From: Flavobacteriales bacterium UBA5040
GTDB taxonomy: Bacteria > Bacteroidota > Bacteroidia > Flavobacteriales > Weeksellaceae
Length of the DNA stretch: 64,000 bases
Direction: 5' to 3'
Assembly (NCBI GenBank): GCA_002415135.1
Contig: DIBY01000022.1
Location: forward strand, 124,001 to 188,000
Below are positions 35,700 through 43,826 of the stretch, piece after piece. The position numbers were made by a program, and so were the translations under genes. Under the pieces are notes generated by a model. It searched no databases. It was given only the letters and a program-made list of their open reading frames with translations, and had not been told where the DNA came from. Numbering within the stretch: the stretch's first letter is position 1; every line of letters starts with the position of its first letter.

Positions 35700-36413
35700 T
35701 TAAATTTTCGCTTTAAGCTCGTGAATAATATTTCCGTGTTGTTTTTCCAGAAAAGAACGCCACTCTTCAGGTGAAAAATAAGCCGAAGAATGTCTAACAA
35801 AGGAAATGTTAGTTGAATGACTTTCAATTTCTATTGATGCTGAAATGGGATTCGTATTCCCAATTTTATCGTGTGCGATTCTGTTGGAACGTTTAATATT
35901 CAGCTGATCCATCATCCGTTCAAATGGCATTGCGGCACTTACGCCAATAAAAATACAGTCGGTCGGTTTCAGGATTTTTACGATATCCACAAAAACTTTC
36001 CATCCTCCATCAAAATCTGTTATGGTAGGTTGTTCTGTTTTTTTTGAATCAAAACTGCTGTAATCCATCACACGTTGTACAAAATTATAGAAAGCAATAT
36101 TCTTCCATAACTTTTCTTTATTAGTAGGAGCGTTCCCCAAAAGCGCTTTCAAAAAATTATCCAAAGCAGGATGTTTGTAATGATTTTGAATTTGGGTTTG
36201 TAAAACCGCATTTCGTGTAAAATCAATTTCATTAACCCTAGCTAAATCTTCTTTGTAAGCACTTGCTGTTTCTCCTTGTGCGTATTGTGATTCACCGATG
36301 ATGAGTAATCGATTGTTGTTTTTGAAATATTCTGTTCCGATCCAAGGGAGCCAGGAAAGGTTGGGGATGTTGTTGAGCTCTGAATCATTTTGAATCATGG
36401 TAGATGTTTTCAT
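35700..36413 (-). CDS. Hypothetical protein, possibly uracil-DNA-glycosylase-like
   Basis: I do not firmly recognise this 237-residue protein. The segment LLIIGESQYAQGE near residue 37, the middle VDIVKILKPTDCIFIGVSAA and the end SFVRHSSAYFSPEEW resemble the three active-site strands of the uracil-DNA-glycosylase fold, where a GE or GQ motif and a late HPS-like motif act. That is a pattern-based guess. It is soluble with no signal peptide. A terminator separates it from the upstream zinc-finger gene, so it is probably a separate transcript. Confidence 0.5.
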   Translation of the reverse strand: MKTSTMIQNDSELNNIPNLSWLPWIGTEYFKNNNRLLIIGESQYAQGETASAYKEDLARVNEIDFTRNAVLQTQIQNHYKHPALDNFLKALLGNAPTNKEKLWKNIAFYNFVQRVMDYSSFDSKKTEQPTITDFDGGWKVFVDIVKILKPTDCIFIGVSAAMPFERMMDQLNIKRSNRIAHDKIGNTNPISASIEIESHSTNISFVRHSSAYFSPEEWRSFLEKQHGNIIHELKAKI

Positions 36414-36424
36414 AGTCGCTTGTC

Positions 36425-36455
36425 AAATAAAAATCTCACTTGTTGCAAGTGAGAT
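36425..36455 (-). terminator. Terminator of the GTPase/zinc-finger operon
   Basis: ATCTCACTTG and CAAGTGAGAT form a perfect 10-bp stem with a 3-nt loop. On the minus strand a T-rich run follows. It sets the 3' boundary of the GTPase-GTPase-zinc-finger unit. Confidence 0.75.
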
Positions 36456-36490
36456 ATAAATTTATATTACTGTTGCTATTAAAATAACTT

Positions 36491-36742
36491 TTATAAAGAA
36501 GGAGCATGTTTTCCTTTACTTGGACCATCTGGATGTCGGTGACAAGAGCTAGTTACTAAATTTGTGATGGTTGATGCAGAAGTACCGCAATACTTACAAC
36601 TGTATTTACTTTTTTCACTTCCTTCATACAGTTTATGTTTTCCTTTACTCGGTCCATTTGGATGACGATGACAGGAACTTGCAGTTAAGTTTGTAATGCT
36701 TGAAGCTTTTGATCCACAGTGTTCACAAAAAAAATTTGGCAT
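36491..36742 (-). CDS. Small protein with duplicated Cys/His zinc-binding motif
   Basis: The 83-residue protein is almost entirely two copies of a 40-residue unit. Each reads C-x2-C-G-S/T-x-A-S-x-I-T-N-L, then S-S-C-H-R-H-P-x-G-P-S-K-G-K-H. The spaced Cys and His residues suggest one zinc site per unit. The DNA of the two copies has clearly diverged, so the duplication is not recent. It lies 66 nt after the GTPase gene and before the operon terminator, so it is probably the third member of that unit. The molecular function is not known to me. Confidence 0.65.
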   Translation of the reverse strand: MPNFFCEHCGSKASSITNLTASSCHRHPNGPSKGKHKLYEGSEKSKYSCKYCGTSASTITNLVTSSCHRHPDGPSKGKHAPSL

Positions 36743-36808
36743 AGTGAGTTGCTTTTTTTATATTTCTTTAATAGTTTAAAAACGTTTTTGCATGATTAAA
36801 TTTTAATC

Positions 36809-38338
36809 TTAATTCTTTTTTAAATTTTCATTCTCTGAGATGGCATTTTTTTCAATTTCGTGAGCTTGTATTTCTGAAAGATTATATTGGAGTTTAAAAC
36901 GATTAAGATATCTTCGCTCAGATTTGTCAATGCGATCATCATTAGCTAGTGCAAAATTTATTTCTTTCTTATACTTTAATCCATCATCGTTATTTAAATT
37001 AACACCTAAAATCAATCTACCATATTGGCTTAATTCGGTATTACATATTTCAGCAAAATTAGTCATAAGACTTATTAATTCATTATTCATTTCACTAAAA
37101 TGTGTCTGAATAATATTAAATAGTTTGGTTACATTTTCCCTATCTCGAGTTGCTTCATCATTAAAGAAACTATCTTTCAGAGGTATGACATTAACATTCT
37201 CTTTAAAAAAATTCACGTTAAGTTCTAATCCATCTTTTAAATCGTTAATTATATATTTATAGATTTGATTCAGGGCTTTTTTAGATCTAATTAGGGGTAT
37301 TGGCACATTGTTAATATTACCGGTCAATTGTGAATAAAAATTTAGGATTTCCTCTGATTTGTTAATTAAATCTCTTTCATAACACAAGAACGTATTTTCA
37401 TATGTATCAAAGCGATTAATTAATTCTTCAGCTTTTTCAAAGATAACCTTTAGAATTATTTTATTTCCTAAATCAAGTTTTTCAAATGCTAATTCTTCTA
37501 AAGAGGGAAGTAATAAAAAATGTAATAATGTGAAGTCAGATTTATCAAACTCAAAAATTTTGAAGTGTTTATAATTATACCATCGATCCTGAAATAATTT
37601 TGTACGGTTGTGTCGATCAAAATTAGAAATATTTGGAGCGTGTAATAAAAAACTGTTGTCAATATCATTAATCTCTAACTCTACTTTTGCTGAAAAAAAG
37701 GTAGTAGACAAAATAGTATAATGAACTTCCTTTGAAAAAGTATTCCAAAGACCTATAAAACTATGCTTTAAAATTTCATCTCTTCCAAATTGTTGTGAAA
37801 TTCCTTTTCTAGTCGTTTGTGCTACGCTACAAACTTTTATAATTCGTATTGCTGTATCTACATCGTTTTCAGATGCACTTAACTCTTTAAATAAAGTATC
37901 TTCAAAATTATTCAGATCTTCTACTGTAACTAAATCTGCTTTTGTCAAAACTATAACGACATCTAAAATGTCACTCATTTCTTCAATGAATTTTACTTCA
38001 AAAGGTTCGAGTCTTTTTGAGACGGCAGAAATACAGTAGTATAAAGTATGTACATGTTCAAAAACATCGTCAAAATATGCAAACTCTTCAATCTTTCCTT
38101 TTACCGAATTGATAAATTCATCGGTAGTATCGGGTTCGATTCCTTTTGTGTCAAATAAGTTATAAGTAACGTTTTTAGTGGGATGTTTAAATTGATGATG
38201 ATCAAAATAAGTCTTTGTCACAGGACTACCGATACCAGTTTCAAATATTTCTTTATCTACTAAGTAGTTTAACAGAGAGCTTTTTCCCGCGCCGGATTTT
38301 CCAACTACTACGATATTAAGATTTTTATTCTTTTCCAT
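36809..38338 (-). CDS. GTPase with helical C-terminal region
   Basis: The 509-residue protein has a complete G domain: P-loop GKSGAGKS (13-20), Thr41 region, DTKG (63-66) and TKAD (132-135). YYCISAVSKRLEPFEVKFIE (101-120) matches the same stretch in the neighbouring GTPase, so the two are paralogues. Residues from about 210 on are charged, probably helical, with no transmembrane segment. It could be a dynamin-like or assembly GTPase of the Era/HflX-like (MMR_HSR1) group. The start overlaps the upstream GTPase gene by 14 nt, so they are translationally coupled. The DNA looks more AT-rich than neighbouring genes. Confidence 0.75.
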   Translation of the reverse strand: MEKNKNLNIVVVGKSGAGKSSLLNYLVDKEIFETGIGSPVTKTYFDHHQFKHPTKNVTYNLFDTKGIEPDTTDEFINSVKGKIEEFAYFDDVFEHVHTLYYCISAVSKRLEPFEVKFIEEMSDILDVVIVLTKADLVTVEDLNNFEDTLFKELSASENDVDTAIRIIKVCSVAQTTRKGISQQFGRDEILKHSFIGLWNTFSKEVHYTILSTTFFSAKVELEINDIDNSFLLHAPNISNFDRHNRTKLFQDRWYNYKHFKIFEFDKSDFTLLHFLLLPSLEELAFEKLDLGNKIILKVIFEKAEELINRFDTYENTFLCYERDLINKSEEILNFYSQLTGNINNVPIPLIRSKKALNQIYKYIINDLKDGLELNVNFFKENVNVIPLKDSFFNDEATRDRENVTKLFNIIQTHFSEMNNELISLMTNFAEICNTELSQYGRLILGVNLNNDDGLKYKKEINFALANDDRIDKSERRYLNRFKLQYNLSEIQAHEIEKNAISENENLKKN

Positions 38339-39431
38339 ATTGATTCATGAAGGTTTCAAGATTTTCTTTTGTGAAAATGCTATTAATGACATCTTCGTTC
38401 AGTATTCCATCCAACTCTGCGGATACTAATTTTTCAGATAATTTACACATGGCATATCCTAATGATAGTGTAAAAGTTGATGCTACAGCTGCATTTATTG
38501 CGCCACCCACTACAGAGCCAAATCCAGGGATAAATTTTAAAAGATTTCCAACCGCTGATTTTGCTAACATAGTTAAAAGTTGAGTTCCTATCAAATTTTT
38601 TAAAACTGTCGAAACACCTACATTTAATCCGTAGACGTGTAATATTTTCGAAGTCATAATTGTTTGTATTGGAACTAACAAAGCAGCATCTGACATTGGT
38701 ATTGGAGATGCGCCAACTAGTGCTGCACTTGCAGCGGCTGCAATAATTATTTTCTGCGCATTTTTAAACTTTAATTTCATACTAGCTTTTTGTCCCATAA
38801 TAAAAGCAATTCTTACGTTCTCGTCACTAATATTATCACTGGACCATTCTACAAGTTTGTCCAAGTCAAGTTCCTTCTTATTCAATTCTGCATCATTTGA
38901 GGCCTGAAAAGTGGATACTTTAGAACCAAACTTATCAGAAATTATTTTTGATAAACTCTTTGCGGTGTCGCCTTGCGGTGTATCGTTATCTGCTTGTGTA
39001 AATACAACAGCAGTAGGTATATTCTTCGATAGTAGAAACTCTATGTTTTTTAAATCAAATGGCAAAACTCTTGCTCCAGAAATACTTATACAATACCATG
39101 CAATATGTATTTGGTCTTCAACGCCAGAAAAGTTTGAATCAATGTAATCGTTAATTGAAGAATTAAATTTCTCAGCTACATCAAGCTCATACCCTTCACT
39201 ATCAATTATATTAATTGGTAAAGAAGGACTCGCATACTTATGAAAACCTCTGGTTTCAGGCTTTGTGTGCGATACACTTGCGATATCTTGTCCAAAAATA
39301 ATATTAATCAAGCTACTTTTACCAACACCAGTTTGCCCTACAACCAAGATGTTCGTTCGTTTTACCGATTTTCTTAAATCTTCTAATTCCTTTTCAAATT
39401 TCTTTTTTAAATCTTCACTGTTAAAATCCAT
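38325..39431 (-). CDS. GTPase with hydrophobic DUF697-like C-terminus
   Basis: The 368-residue protein has a coiled N-terminus, then a G domain: GQTGVGKS (32-39), DSEG (77-80) and TQAD (145-148), where Gln replaces the usual Lys of the G4 motif. WYCISISGARVLPFDLKNIE (112-131) matches the neighbouring GTPase. Residues about 215-345 hold Ala/Gly-rich hydrophobic helices (IIIAAAASAALVGASP, FIPGFGSVVGGAINAAVAS) typical of DUF697-like membrane-associating regions. It is the first gene of the minus-strand operon. A membrane-remodelling or sensing role is plausible but unproved. Confidence 0.75.
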   Translation of the reverse strand: MDFNSEDLKKKFEKELEDLRKSVKRTNILVVGQTGVGKSSLINIIFGQDIASVSHTKPETRGFHKYASPSLPINIIDSEGYELDVAEKFNSSINDYIDSNFSGVEDQIHIAWYCISISGARVLPFDLKNIEFLLSKNIPTAVVFTQADNDTPQGDTAKSLSKIISDKFGSKVSTFQASNDAELNKKELDLDKLVEWSSDNISDENVRIAFIMGQKASMKLKFKNAQKIIIAAAASAALVGASPIPMSDAALLVPIQTIMTSKILHVYGLNVGVSTVLKNLIGTQLLTMLAKSAVGNLLKFIPGFGSVVGGAINAAVASTFTLSLGYAMCKLSEKLVSAELDGILNEDVINSIFTKENLETFMNQYGKE

Positions 39432-39557
39432 ATTTCAATTTTTTTATATTTAATTCGTTGACAAATCTACTCTCTCATTAAGACAAAATAAGTCTCTTCG
39501 CTACACAGAAGTTTTTATTTTCAGTCGCTCATAAATTTATGTTAATTTAACAGTATG

Positions 39558-39581
39558 ATTTTGTACAATCCTGTACAAAAT
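39558..39581. promoter_or_regulatory. Perfect palindrome, probable operator
   Basis: ATTTTGTACA and TGTACAAAAT are perfect 10-bp inverted arms with a 4-nt spacer. The site lies in the 190-bp region between the GTPase operon and the divergent gene at 39622. It sits 15 nt upstream of a TATATTTG -7 element (39597-39604) that lacks a -33 motif. It has the form of a dimeric regulator's site. Confidence 0.55.
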
Positions 39582-39621
39582 GATCTATTTCAAAGCTATA
39601 TTTGATTCTTGTTAAAAATCA

Positions 39622-40842
39622 ATGAATAGAGAACTCAGTATTTTAGTCCATCTTCAAAAAAACGTCGGAAAGCAGTTTGGTAAGCAAATTAACAACTCAA
39701 CAGATTGTGATAAATTAGCAAGTTTGCTTAGCTATAATTTTAATACAAACCTAAGTGCTCAAACACTTCGGCGATTTTTTGGATTGATAAAATCCACTTC
39801 AAAATCAAGTCATTTCACTTTAGATTTACTTGCGAAATTTTGTGGTTATCAGGATTTTGAAAATTTCAGTAAATCATACAGTAATAGCGAACTGGAACTG
39901 TTTTTCGGAGATGTAGAAAACAACGAAAAAGATTACTGGAAGAAAAGTGAGCAGCTTTGCAGACAGATTTCTGAATCTCCAGAAATGTTGATCAATACCC
40001 ATCATCGGTTGATGGCTTTTCCGCTGGCAAGAAAATATTTTATGGAGAATCATCCGATGCGGGATATGATTGGGACAGTGTATTCACAGTATTTTCTGGC
40101 TTATCTAAAATTCAATAAAAGCAATGAAGCTAAAATCTTCGCTTACGGATTTCTTTTTAAAAGCGCTTTTCTACTTCAGAACACAGAGTTGATGGAATTG
40201 TATTACAAAAAAGTGAAAGAAACGGAACTTACAAATGAGGTTCATGTAATCCCTGCAGGATTGAAATCTGGCGTACAATTGCTTTACGCAGATTTTTTTG
40301 GAAACGAGTATCTCTTCAGAAAGTATTCAGCAGAAATGAAAAAGGTAAGACTGCAATATCTCGAAGCCTCAGAAAAATCGGTCTGCAGTTTTGAGTATAC
40401 GGTTTTAGAATCCCTCATTTTTACCAATCGAACCAAAGAAATGAAATTTTTGATAGAAAATAATACTGTTCAAAAAAAGAATGATGAAGGGTATATTCCT
40501 TTGCAGAGAAAACAAACACACGATGAGGTCTGGAAAATTCTTTGTGCTGTTGCCTATCAAAAAATAGGTGATCAAAAGAGCACGGAATGGTATTTCAATC
40601 TGGTGAATCCCGAGAATTTGGAGATTGGCTGGAAAAAATACTATTCGATCATGTATTATTTTGTTGACTTAAATAGAGTGGAAGAGGTGCCGAAAACTAA
40701 TACGATTGCAAAACTGAAAGTATTGATCAATAAAACTTACTTCAGCTACTATCAGGATCTACTGAATAACTTCCTTGAATGTACTAATAATGAGAAGCAT
40801 CGGGAAGGACATGTCGAACAACAACCTTTATTAGTAAGTTAG
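39622..40842 (+). CDS. Hypothetical protein with DNA-binding-like N-terminus
   Basis: The 406-residue protein is not in a family I can name. The N-terminal 85 residues (FGKQINNSTDCDKLASLL, LSAQTLRRFFGLIKSTSK, TLDLLAKFCGYQDFENF) look like a helix-turn-helix-type module seen in other Bacteroidetes proteins. The rest is helical with repeated aromatic-rich helices, possibly TPR-like. No signal peptide or membrane segment is seen. It is transcribed divergently from the GTPase operon from a TATATTTG element, with a palindrome between them, so it may regulate the operon. Confidence 0.55.
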   Translation: MNRELSILVHLQKNVGKQFGKQINNSTDCDKLASLLSYNFNTNLSAQTLRRFFGLIKSTSKSSHFTLDLLAKFCGYQDFENFSKSYSNSELELFFGDVENNEKDYWKKSEQLCRQISESPEMLINTHHRLMAFPLARKYFMENHPMRDMIGTVYSQYFLAYLKFNKSNEAKIFAYGFLFKSAFLLQNTELMELYYKKVKETELTNEVHVIPAGLKSGVQLLYADFFGNEYLFRKYSAEMKKVRLQYLEASEKSVCSFEYTVLESLIFTNRTKEMKFLIENNTVQKKNDEGYIPLQRKQTHDEVWKILCAVAYQKIGDQKSTEWYFNLVNPENLEIGWKKYYSIMYYFVDLNRVEEVPKTNTIAKLKVLINKTYFSYYQDLLNNFLECTNNEKHREGHVEQQPLLVS

Positions 40843-40878
40843 AAAGATTTACCTTTTAGTTTTTCCCTTCGAGATATA

Positions 40879-40912
40879 AATCCTGGTTCATTATTTGTTC
40901 CAGGGTTTTTTC
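40879..40912 (+). terminator. Terminator after the 406-residue protein gene
   Basis: AATCCTGG and CCAGGGTT form a stem followed by T residues. The hairpin ends at the stop codon of a small minus-strand ORF and may serve both. Confidence 0.7.
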
Positions 40913-41057
40913 ATTTTTCAAAATATAAATCTCTTGTAAGTTTTAATGTCATTGCCAATAAAAACTTGTAAGCTTTTTCGTCCTCATCCGGTGAGGATTT
41001 AAATTCTAATAATTCTTTCATCCTGTTTCTAAATGGACTCAGTTCGTCTATATCCAC
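40911..41057 (-). CDS. Possible small protein of 48 residues
   Basis: A minus-strand ORF with a GTG start at 41057 encodes a charged 48-residue polypeptide: DIDELSPFRNRMKELLEF, SSPDEDEKAYKFLLAMT and LKLTRDLYFEK. The composition and even codon pattern look like a real small helical protein, and the stop codon abuts the hairpin at 40879-40912. Its start is 27 nt from the divergent SLOG gene. There is no ATG in frame before Met13, so a shorter start is possible. I do not recognise a family. Confidence 0.4.
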   Translation of the reverse strand: MDIDELSPFRNRMKELLEFKSSPDEDEKAYKFLLAMTLKLTRDLYFEK

Positions 41058-41083
41058 TGCTATTTTTGTTTAAAATAAAGCAT

Positions 41084-41437
41084 ATGAAAATAGCAATTGT
41101 TGGTGGTCGAGATTCTAATGACTACAACTTTCTGAGAAAAGAAGTAGGAAAATTTATTCATGAAAATGAAATTTCTCTTAGTTCAATTATTTCCGGCTGA
41201 GCAAAAGATGCCGATACTTTGGCTGAGAAACTGGCCACTGAAATGAATGTGGAACTGATCGTGTTCAAACCCAATTACGAAAAATTCGGTCATGGGGCTA
41301 CGATTGTTCGGAATACCGAAATTATTAAAAATTCTGATGTTGTAGTTGCATTTTGGGACGGAAAATCCAATGGTACGCATGACAGCATCAAAAAAGCTCA
41401 AAAATTGGATAAGAAATTAAGTATTATCAACTATTAG
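41084..41437 (+). pseudogene. SLOG / DUF2493 protein gene with in-frame stop
   Basis: One frame runs from ATG 41084 to the stop at 41437 but is cut by TGA at 41198-41200. The left part reads MKIAIVGGRDSNDYNFL and ends in IISG. The right part continues AKDADTLAEKLATEM and later VVVAFWDGKSNGTHDSIKKA. Together they match the Rossmann-like SLOG/DUF2493 family, in which GGAKGADT-type Gly residues bind nucleotide. GGA to TGA explains the stop, and a second Gly is Asp here. It is probably a decayed gene, although a sequencing error or recoding is possible. Confidence 0.75.
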
Positions 41438-41456
41438 GATTCTAAACACACAAATG

Positions 41457-41487
41457 AAAAATGCAGGATTAGTTCCTGCATTTTTTT
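41457..41487. terminator. Bidirectional terminator
   Basis: AAATGCAGGA and TCCTGCATTT form a stem with A-rich and T-rich flanks between the SLOG pseudogene and the converging hydrolase gene. Confidence 0.75.
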
Positions 41488-41491
41488 ATGA

Positions 41492-42025
41492 TTAAAAATG
41501 AATATAATTCTCAATAGCTGGAAGATAATTTTCAAATTTCAATAAACGATGACTGTCATCAATATCTTCCAATTTAATATTTTTAAGTGATTTCTTAAAC
41601 AATGGAATTTGGTTCAGAACTTCATCTTTCACCGTCGCAATAATGAGTGCATCTTCTGGATCTTCAATTTTCCATAATTGCAGAACGATATTTTCGGGAA
41701 ATTCAAAATCTGAAATTCTTTTATCGATATCCAGCAAAGGACTGGTCAAAATAAGAATCGATTTTATATTTTTTTCTTTCAACCCTTCTCTCAGTTGATA
41801 GGCAAAGTTTGCTCCGGTCGAATCTCCTACCAACACGATTTGATCTTCAGGTTCAGAATTTAGCCATGTTGCGGCAATATCTAAAAGTGCTGAAATATCG
41901 GAGTCATTATTCCATTCGACAAAATTATACTGGTATTGGTCTTTGAAATAGTCCTTCAGATTTACAAATTTTCTGGAATTACGATCTGAACCAAGACCGT
42001 GGATATAAAGCAGTTTTCGTTTCAT
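41492..42025 (-). CDS. Small alpha/beta hydrolase
   Basis: The 177-residue protein is a compact alpha/beta hydrolase. LLYIHGLGSDRNSRK carries the oxyanion HG motif. The nucleophile elbow is GDSTGA near residue 68, and the late DDSHRL supplies the likely His. It resembles YqiA-type esterases (UPF0227). The substrate is unknown and it appears cytoplasmic. The upstream WYL regulator ends 70 nt away on the same strand, so the two may be one transcript. Confidence 0.8.
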   Translation of the reverse strand: MKRKLLYIHGLGSDRNSRKFVNLKDYFKDQYQYNFVEWNNDSDISALLDIAATWLNSEPEDQIVLVGDSTGANFAYQLREGLKEKNIKSILILTSPLLDIDKRISDFEFPENIVLQLWKIEDPEDALIIATVKDEVLNQIPLFKKSLKNIKLEDIDDSHRLLKFENYLPAIENYIHF

Positions 42026-42095
42026 AATGATTGTTTTAATTTAAATGATTATAAATATTTATTTTGTAAAATTTTGGTTGAATTAATACTTAAGA

Positions 42096-43016
42096 TTAAC
42101 CATTCATTTCTGCCGCTTTCTGCAGAAATTCCAGGTATTGATCTTTTACAGTTTTTGGCTCTACAATTTTCAGCCTTTCAGCATGGGTCAATAATTCCTG
42201 GTAAAAATCGTAAGTAGGAACTAAAGTCAATTCTATCGTTAATTCATTTTCGTTGTCAAGCAGTATTTTTTGGGAATGATGAATCGGTAAGGATTTCATA
42301 AATCCACCTTGAGGCTGTTTAAACGATAAAATAATTTTCTGTGGTTTTTCATTGAAGGTAGAAACGATCCCAAATGAATTGATAAAAAGAGCTTCGATAT
42401 CGACTTCTTTTTTGGAGAACGTTTTAGAGTGGATATCGAAATCGCTAATTCGATCCAATCCGTAAGTTTTTAGAAAACAATCTTTTCCATCATCTTCATT
42501 TGCCAATAAATACCATCGGTTACGGAATTCCTTTAAAGCGTAAGGCTGCAAAACCTTTTTGTGTGATTGATTTTCCCAGTATTTGGTATATTGTAAACTG
42601 ATCGTTTTTAAATTTTTGATCGCATAAATAATACCTTCCAGGTGATGAACGCCTGAAGCTTGCCTTTTCTCGAAAAGCATAATTTTAGAATGATCTACGG
42701 TTTGTTTATAAGCATTGATCAACATTAAGTTTTCGAAAATTCCTTGCGACTGGTCCAGATTTCCATTATCTACAATTTGGTAAGTCATTGTCTTTCTTTT
42801 GAATTGAATTTCAATGTCAAAAATTTCCAAAAGCAGATCGCGGTCTCTTTTAAAGGTTTTTTCGCTGAATGCCAAATCATTATCATAGCCTTTTTGGTCG
42901 TAATGCTTCTCTTCCAGATAATTCCTGACTTGATCATAGGTAGCGCCAATTTCTTTTTTGCTTTTAAGAAGGTCTGAGATATGTACCAATCTTAACATTT
43001 GATCTCTTTTTGCCAT
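42096..43016 (-). CDS. WYL domain transcriptional regulator
   Basis: The 306-residue protein has an N-terminal winged HTH (RLVHISDLLKSKKEIGATYDQV, SEKTFKRDRDLLLEIF), a WYL domain (ISLQYTKYWENQ, LQPYALKEFRNRWYLLANED) and a C-terminal WCX-type segment. WYL regulators sense nucleotides or nucleic acid, and many control defence or DNA-damage genes. A TATATTTG -7 element lies at 43034-43041 on the minus strand. Its targets are not evident from the window. Confidence 0.88.
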   Translation of the reverse strand: MAKRDQMLRLVHISDLLKSKKEIGATYDQVRNYLEEKHYDQKGYDNDLAFSEKTFKRDRDLLLEIFDIEIQFKRKTMTYQIVDNGNLDQSQGIFENLMLINAYKQTVDHSKIMLFEKRQASGVHHLEGIIYAIKNLKTISLQYTKYWENQSHKKVLQPYALKEFRNRWYLLANEDDGKDCFLKTYGLDRISDFDIHSKTFSKKEVDIEALFINSFGIVSTFNEKPQKIILSFKQPQGGFMKSLPIHHSQKILLDNENELTIELTLVPTYDFYQELLTHAERLKIVEPKTVKDQYLEFLQKAAEMNG

Positions 43017-43189
43017 CGTTTATTATTATACTACAAATATATCTAATCAAATGGACCAAATATGTCCGTTTAGTATAAAGATTAATTTTAAAACGATTGA
43101 TTATACTGATGTTTTACAATTACTTATTTTTCACTTTGCTAAACCATTCACAAAATGCTATCTTGAGCAAAAATATTATCTCTTAGTCC

Positions 43190-43693
43190 ATGCAAAAATC
43201 AGTCTTCCTTCTTCTCTTTCTTTTCTTCGGGAACTCCATTATCCCAGCCTCTTTCCAAACTTCATCACCAACCGCTCAATTGACTCTTAAAGTCAAAGTA
43301 ATTGGCGTTAAAGATGGTGACACCGTTGAGGTTTTATATTATCAACTTCCGATTGTGATCAGGCTCGAGCATATCGATGCGCCTGAAAAAAAGCAACCTT
43401 TCGGCACTGTTTCAAAACAAAAGCTTTCCGACTTATCTTTTGGGAAAATAGTTACTTTAGTGAGCAAAGGAAAAAAAGGAAATTATGATGGCAGAGGTCG
43501 AATGATTGCTGAGATTTATGTGAATGATAAAACGAATATCAACAAAGAAATGTTGAAAGCGGGTTTAGCCTGGCATTATAAAAAATATTCTAAAAGTGAG
43601 GTTTATGCTCAGTTAGAAAATACAGCACGAAAAAATAGAGTAGGACTTTGGGCTGACAGAAGTCCTGTCGCTCCGTGGAATTTTAGAAAATAG
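43190..43693 (+). CDS. Secreted thermonuclease (staphylococcal nuclease homologue)
   Basis: The 167-residue protein has a signal peptide (about residues 1-22) and an SNase domain. VKDGDTVEVLY, RLEHIDAPEKKQPFG, GNYDGRGRMIAEIYV and the catalytic-loop style Glu/Arg residues are visible, ending in GLWADRSPVAPWNFRK. It should be an exported Ca-dependent nuclease that cuts RNA and DNA. The gene is monocistronic. Confidence 0.9.
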   Translation: MQKSVFLLLFLFFGNSIIPASFQTSSPTAQLTLKVKVIGVKDGDTVEVLYYQLPIVIRLEHIDAPEKKQPFGTVSKQKLSDLSFGKIVTLVSKGKKGNYDGRGRMIAEIYVNDKTNINKEMLKAGLAWHYKKYSKSEVYAQLENTARKNRVGLWADRSPVAPWNFRK

Positions 43694-43781
43694 TTGAGCG
43701 ATAATATGTTTAATTGTAATTTTTTTTCTTCTAGCTTTTGCAAACTTTTGCTCGTTAAAAGAGAATAAAGCTCTTGTGCCT

Positions 43782-43812
43782 TTTGTGGTTATAAAATTAG
43801 AGTTTAAATTTG
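43782..43812 (+). promoter_or_regulatory. Promoter of the MBL hydrolase gene
   Basis: TTTG at 43782-43785, 19 nt, then TAAATTTG at 43805-43812, 15 nt before the chosen start at 43827. Confidence 0.75.
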
Positions 43813-43826
43813 TAAAAAATAAGTCA

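Noticed and set aside
41198..41200. TGA as a programmed selenocysteine or read-through codon
   Set aside because: No recoding element is evident, the family has Gly at this place and a second conserved Gly is also changed, so decay or error is simpler.
43051..43290. 79-residue plus-strand ORF before the nuclease gene
   Set aside because: It overlaps the nuclease signal peptide in another frame and lacks any coding sign.
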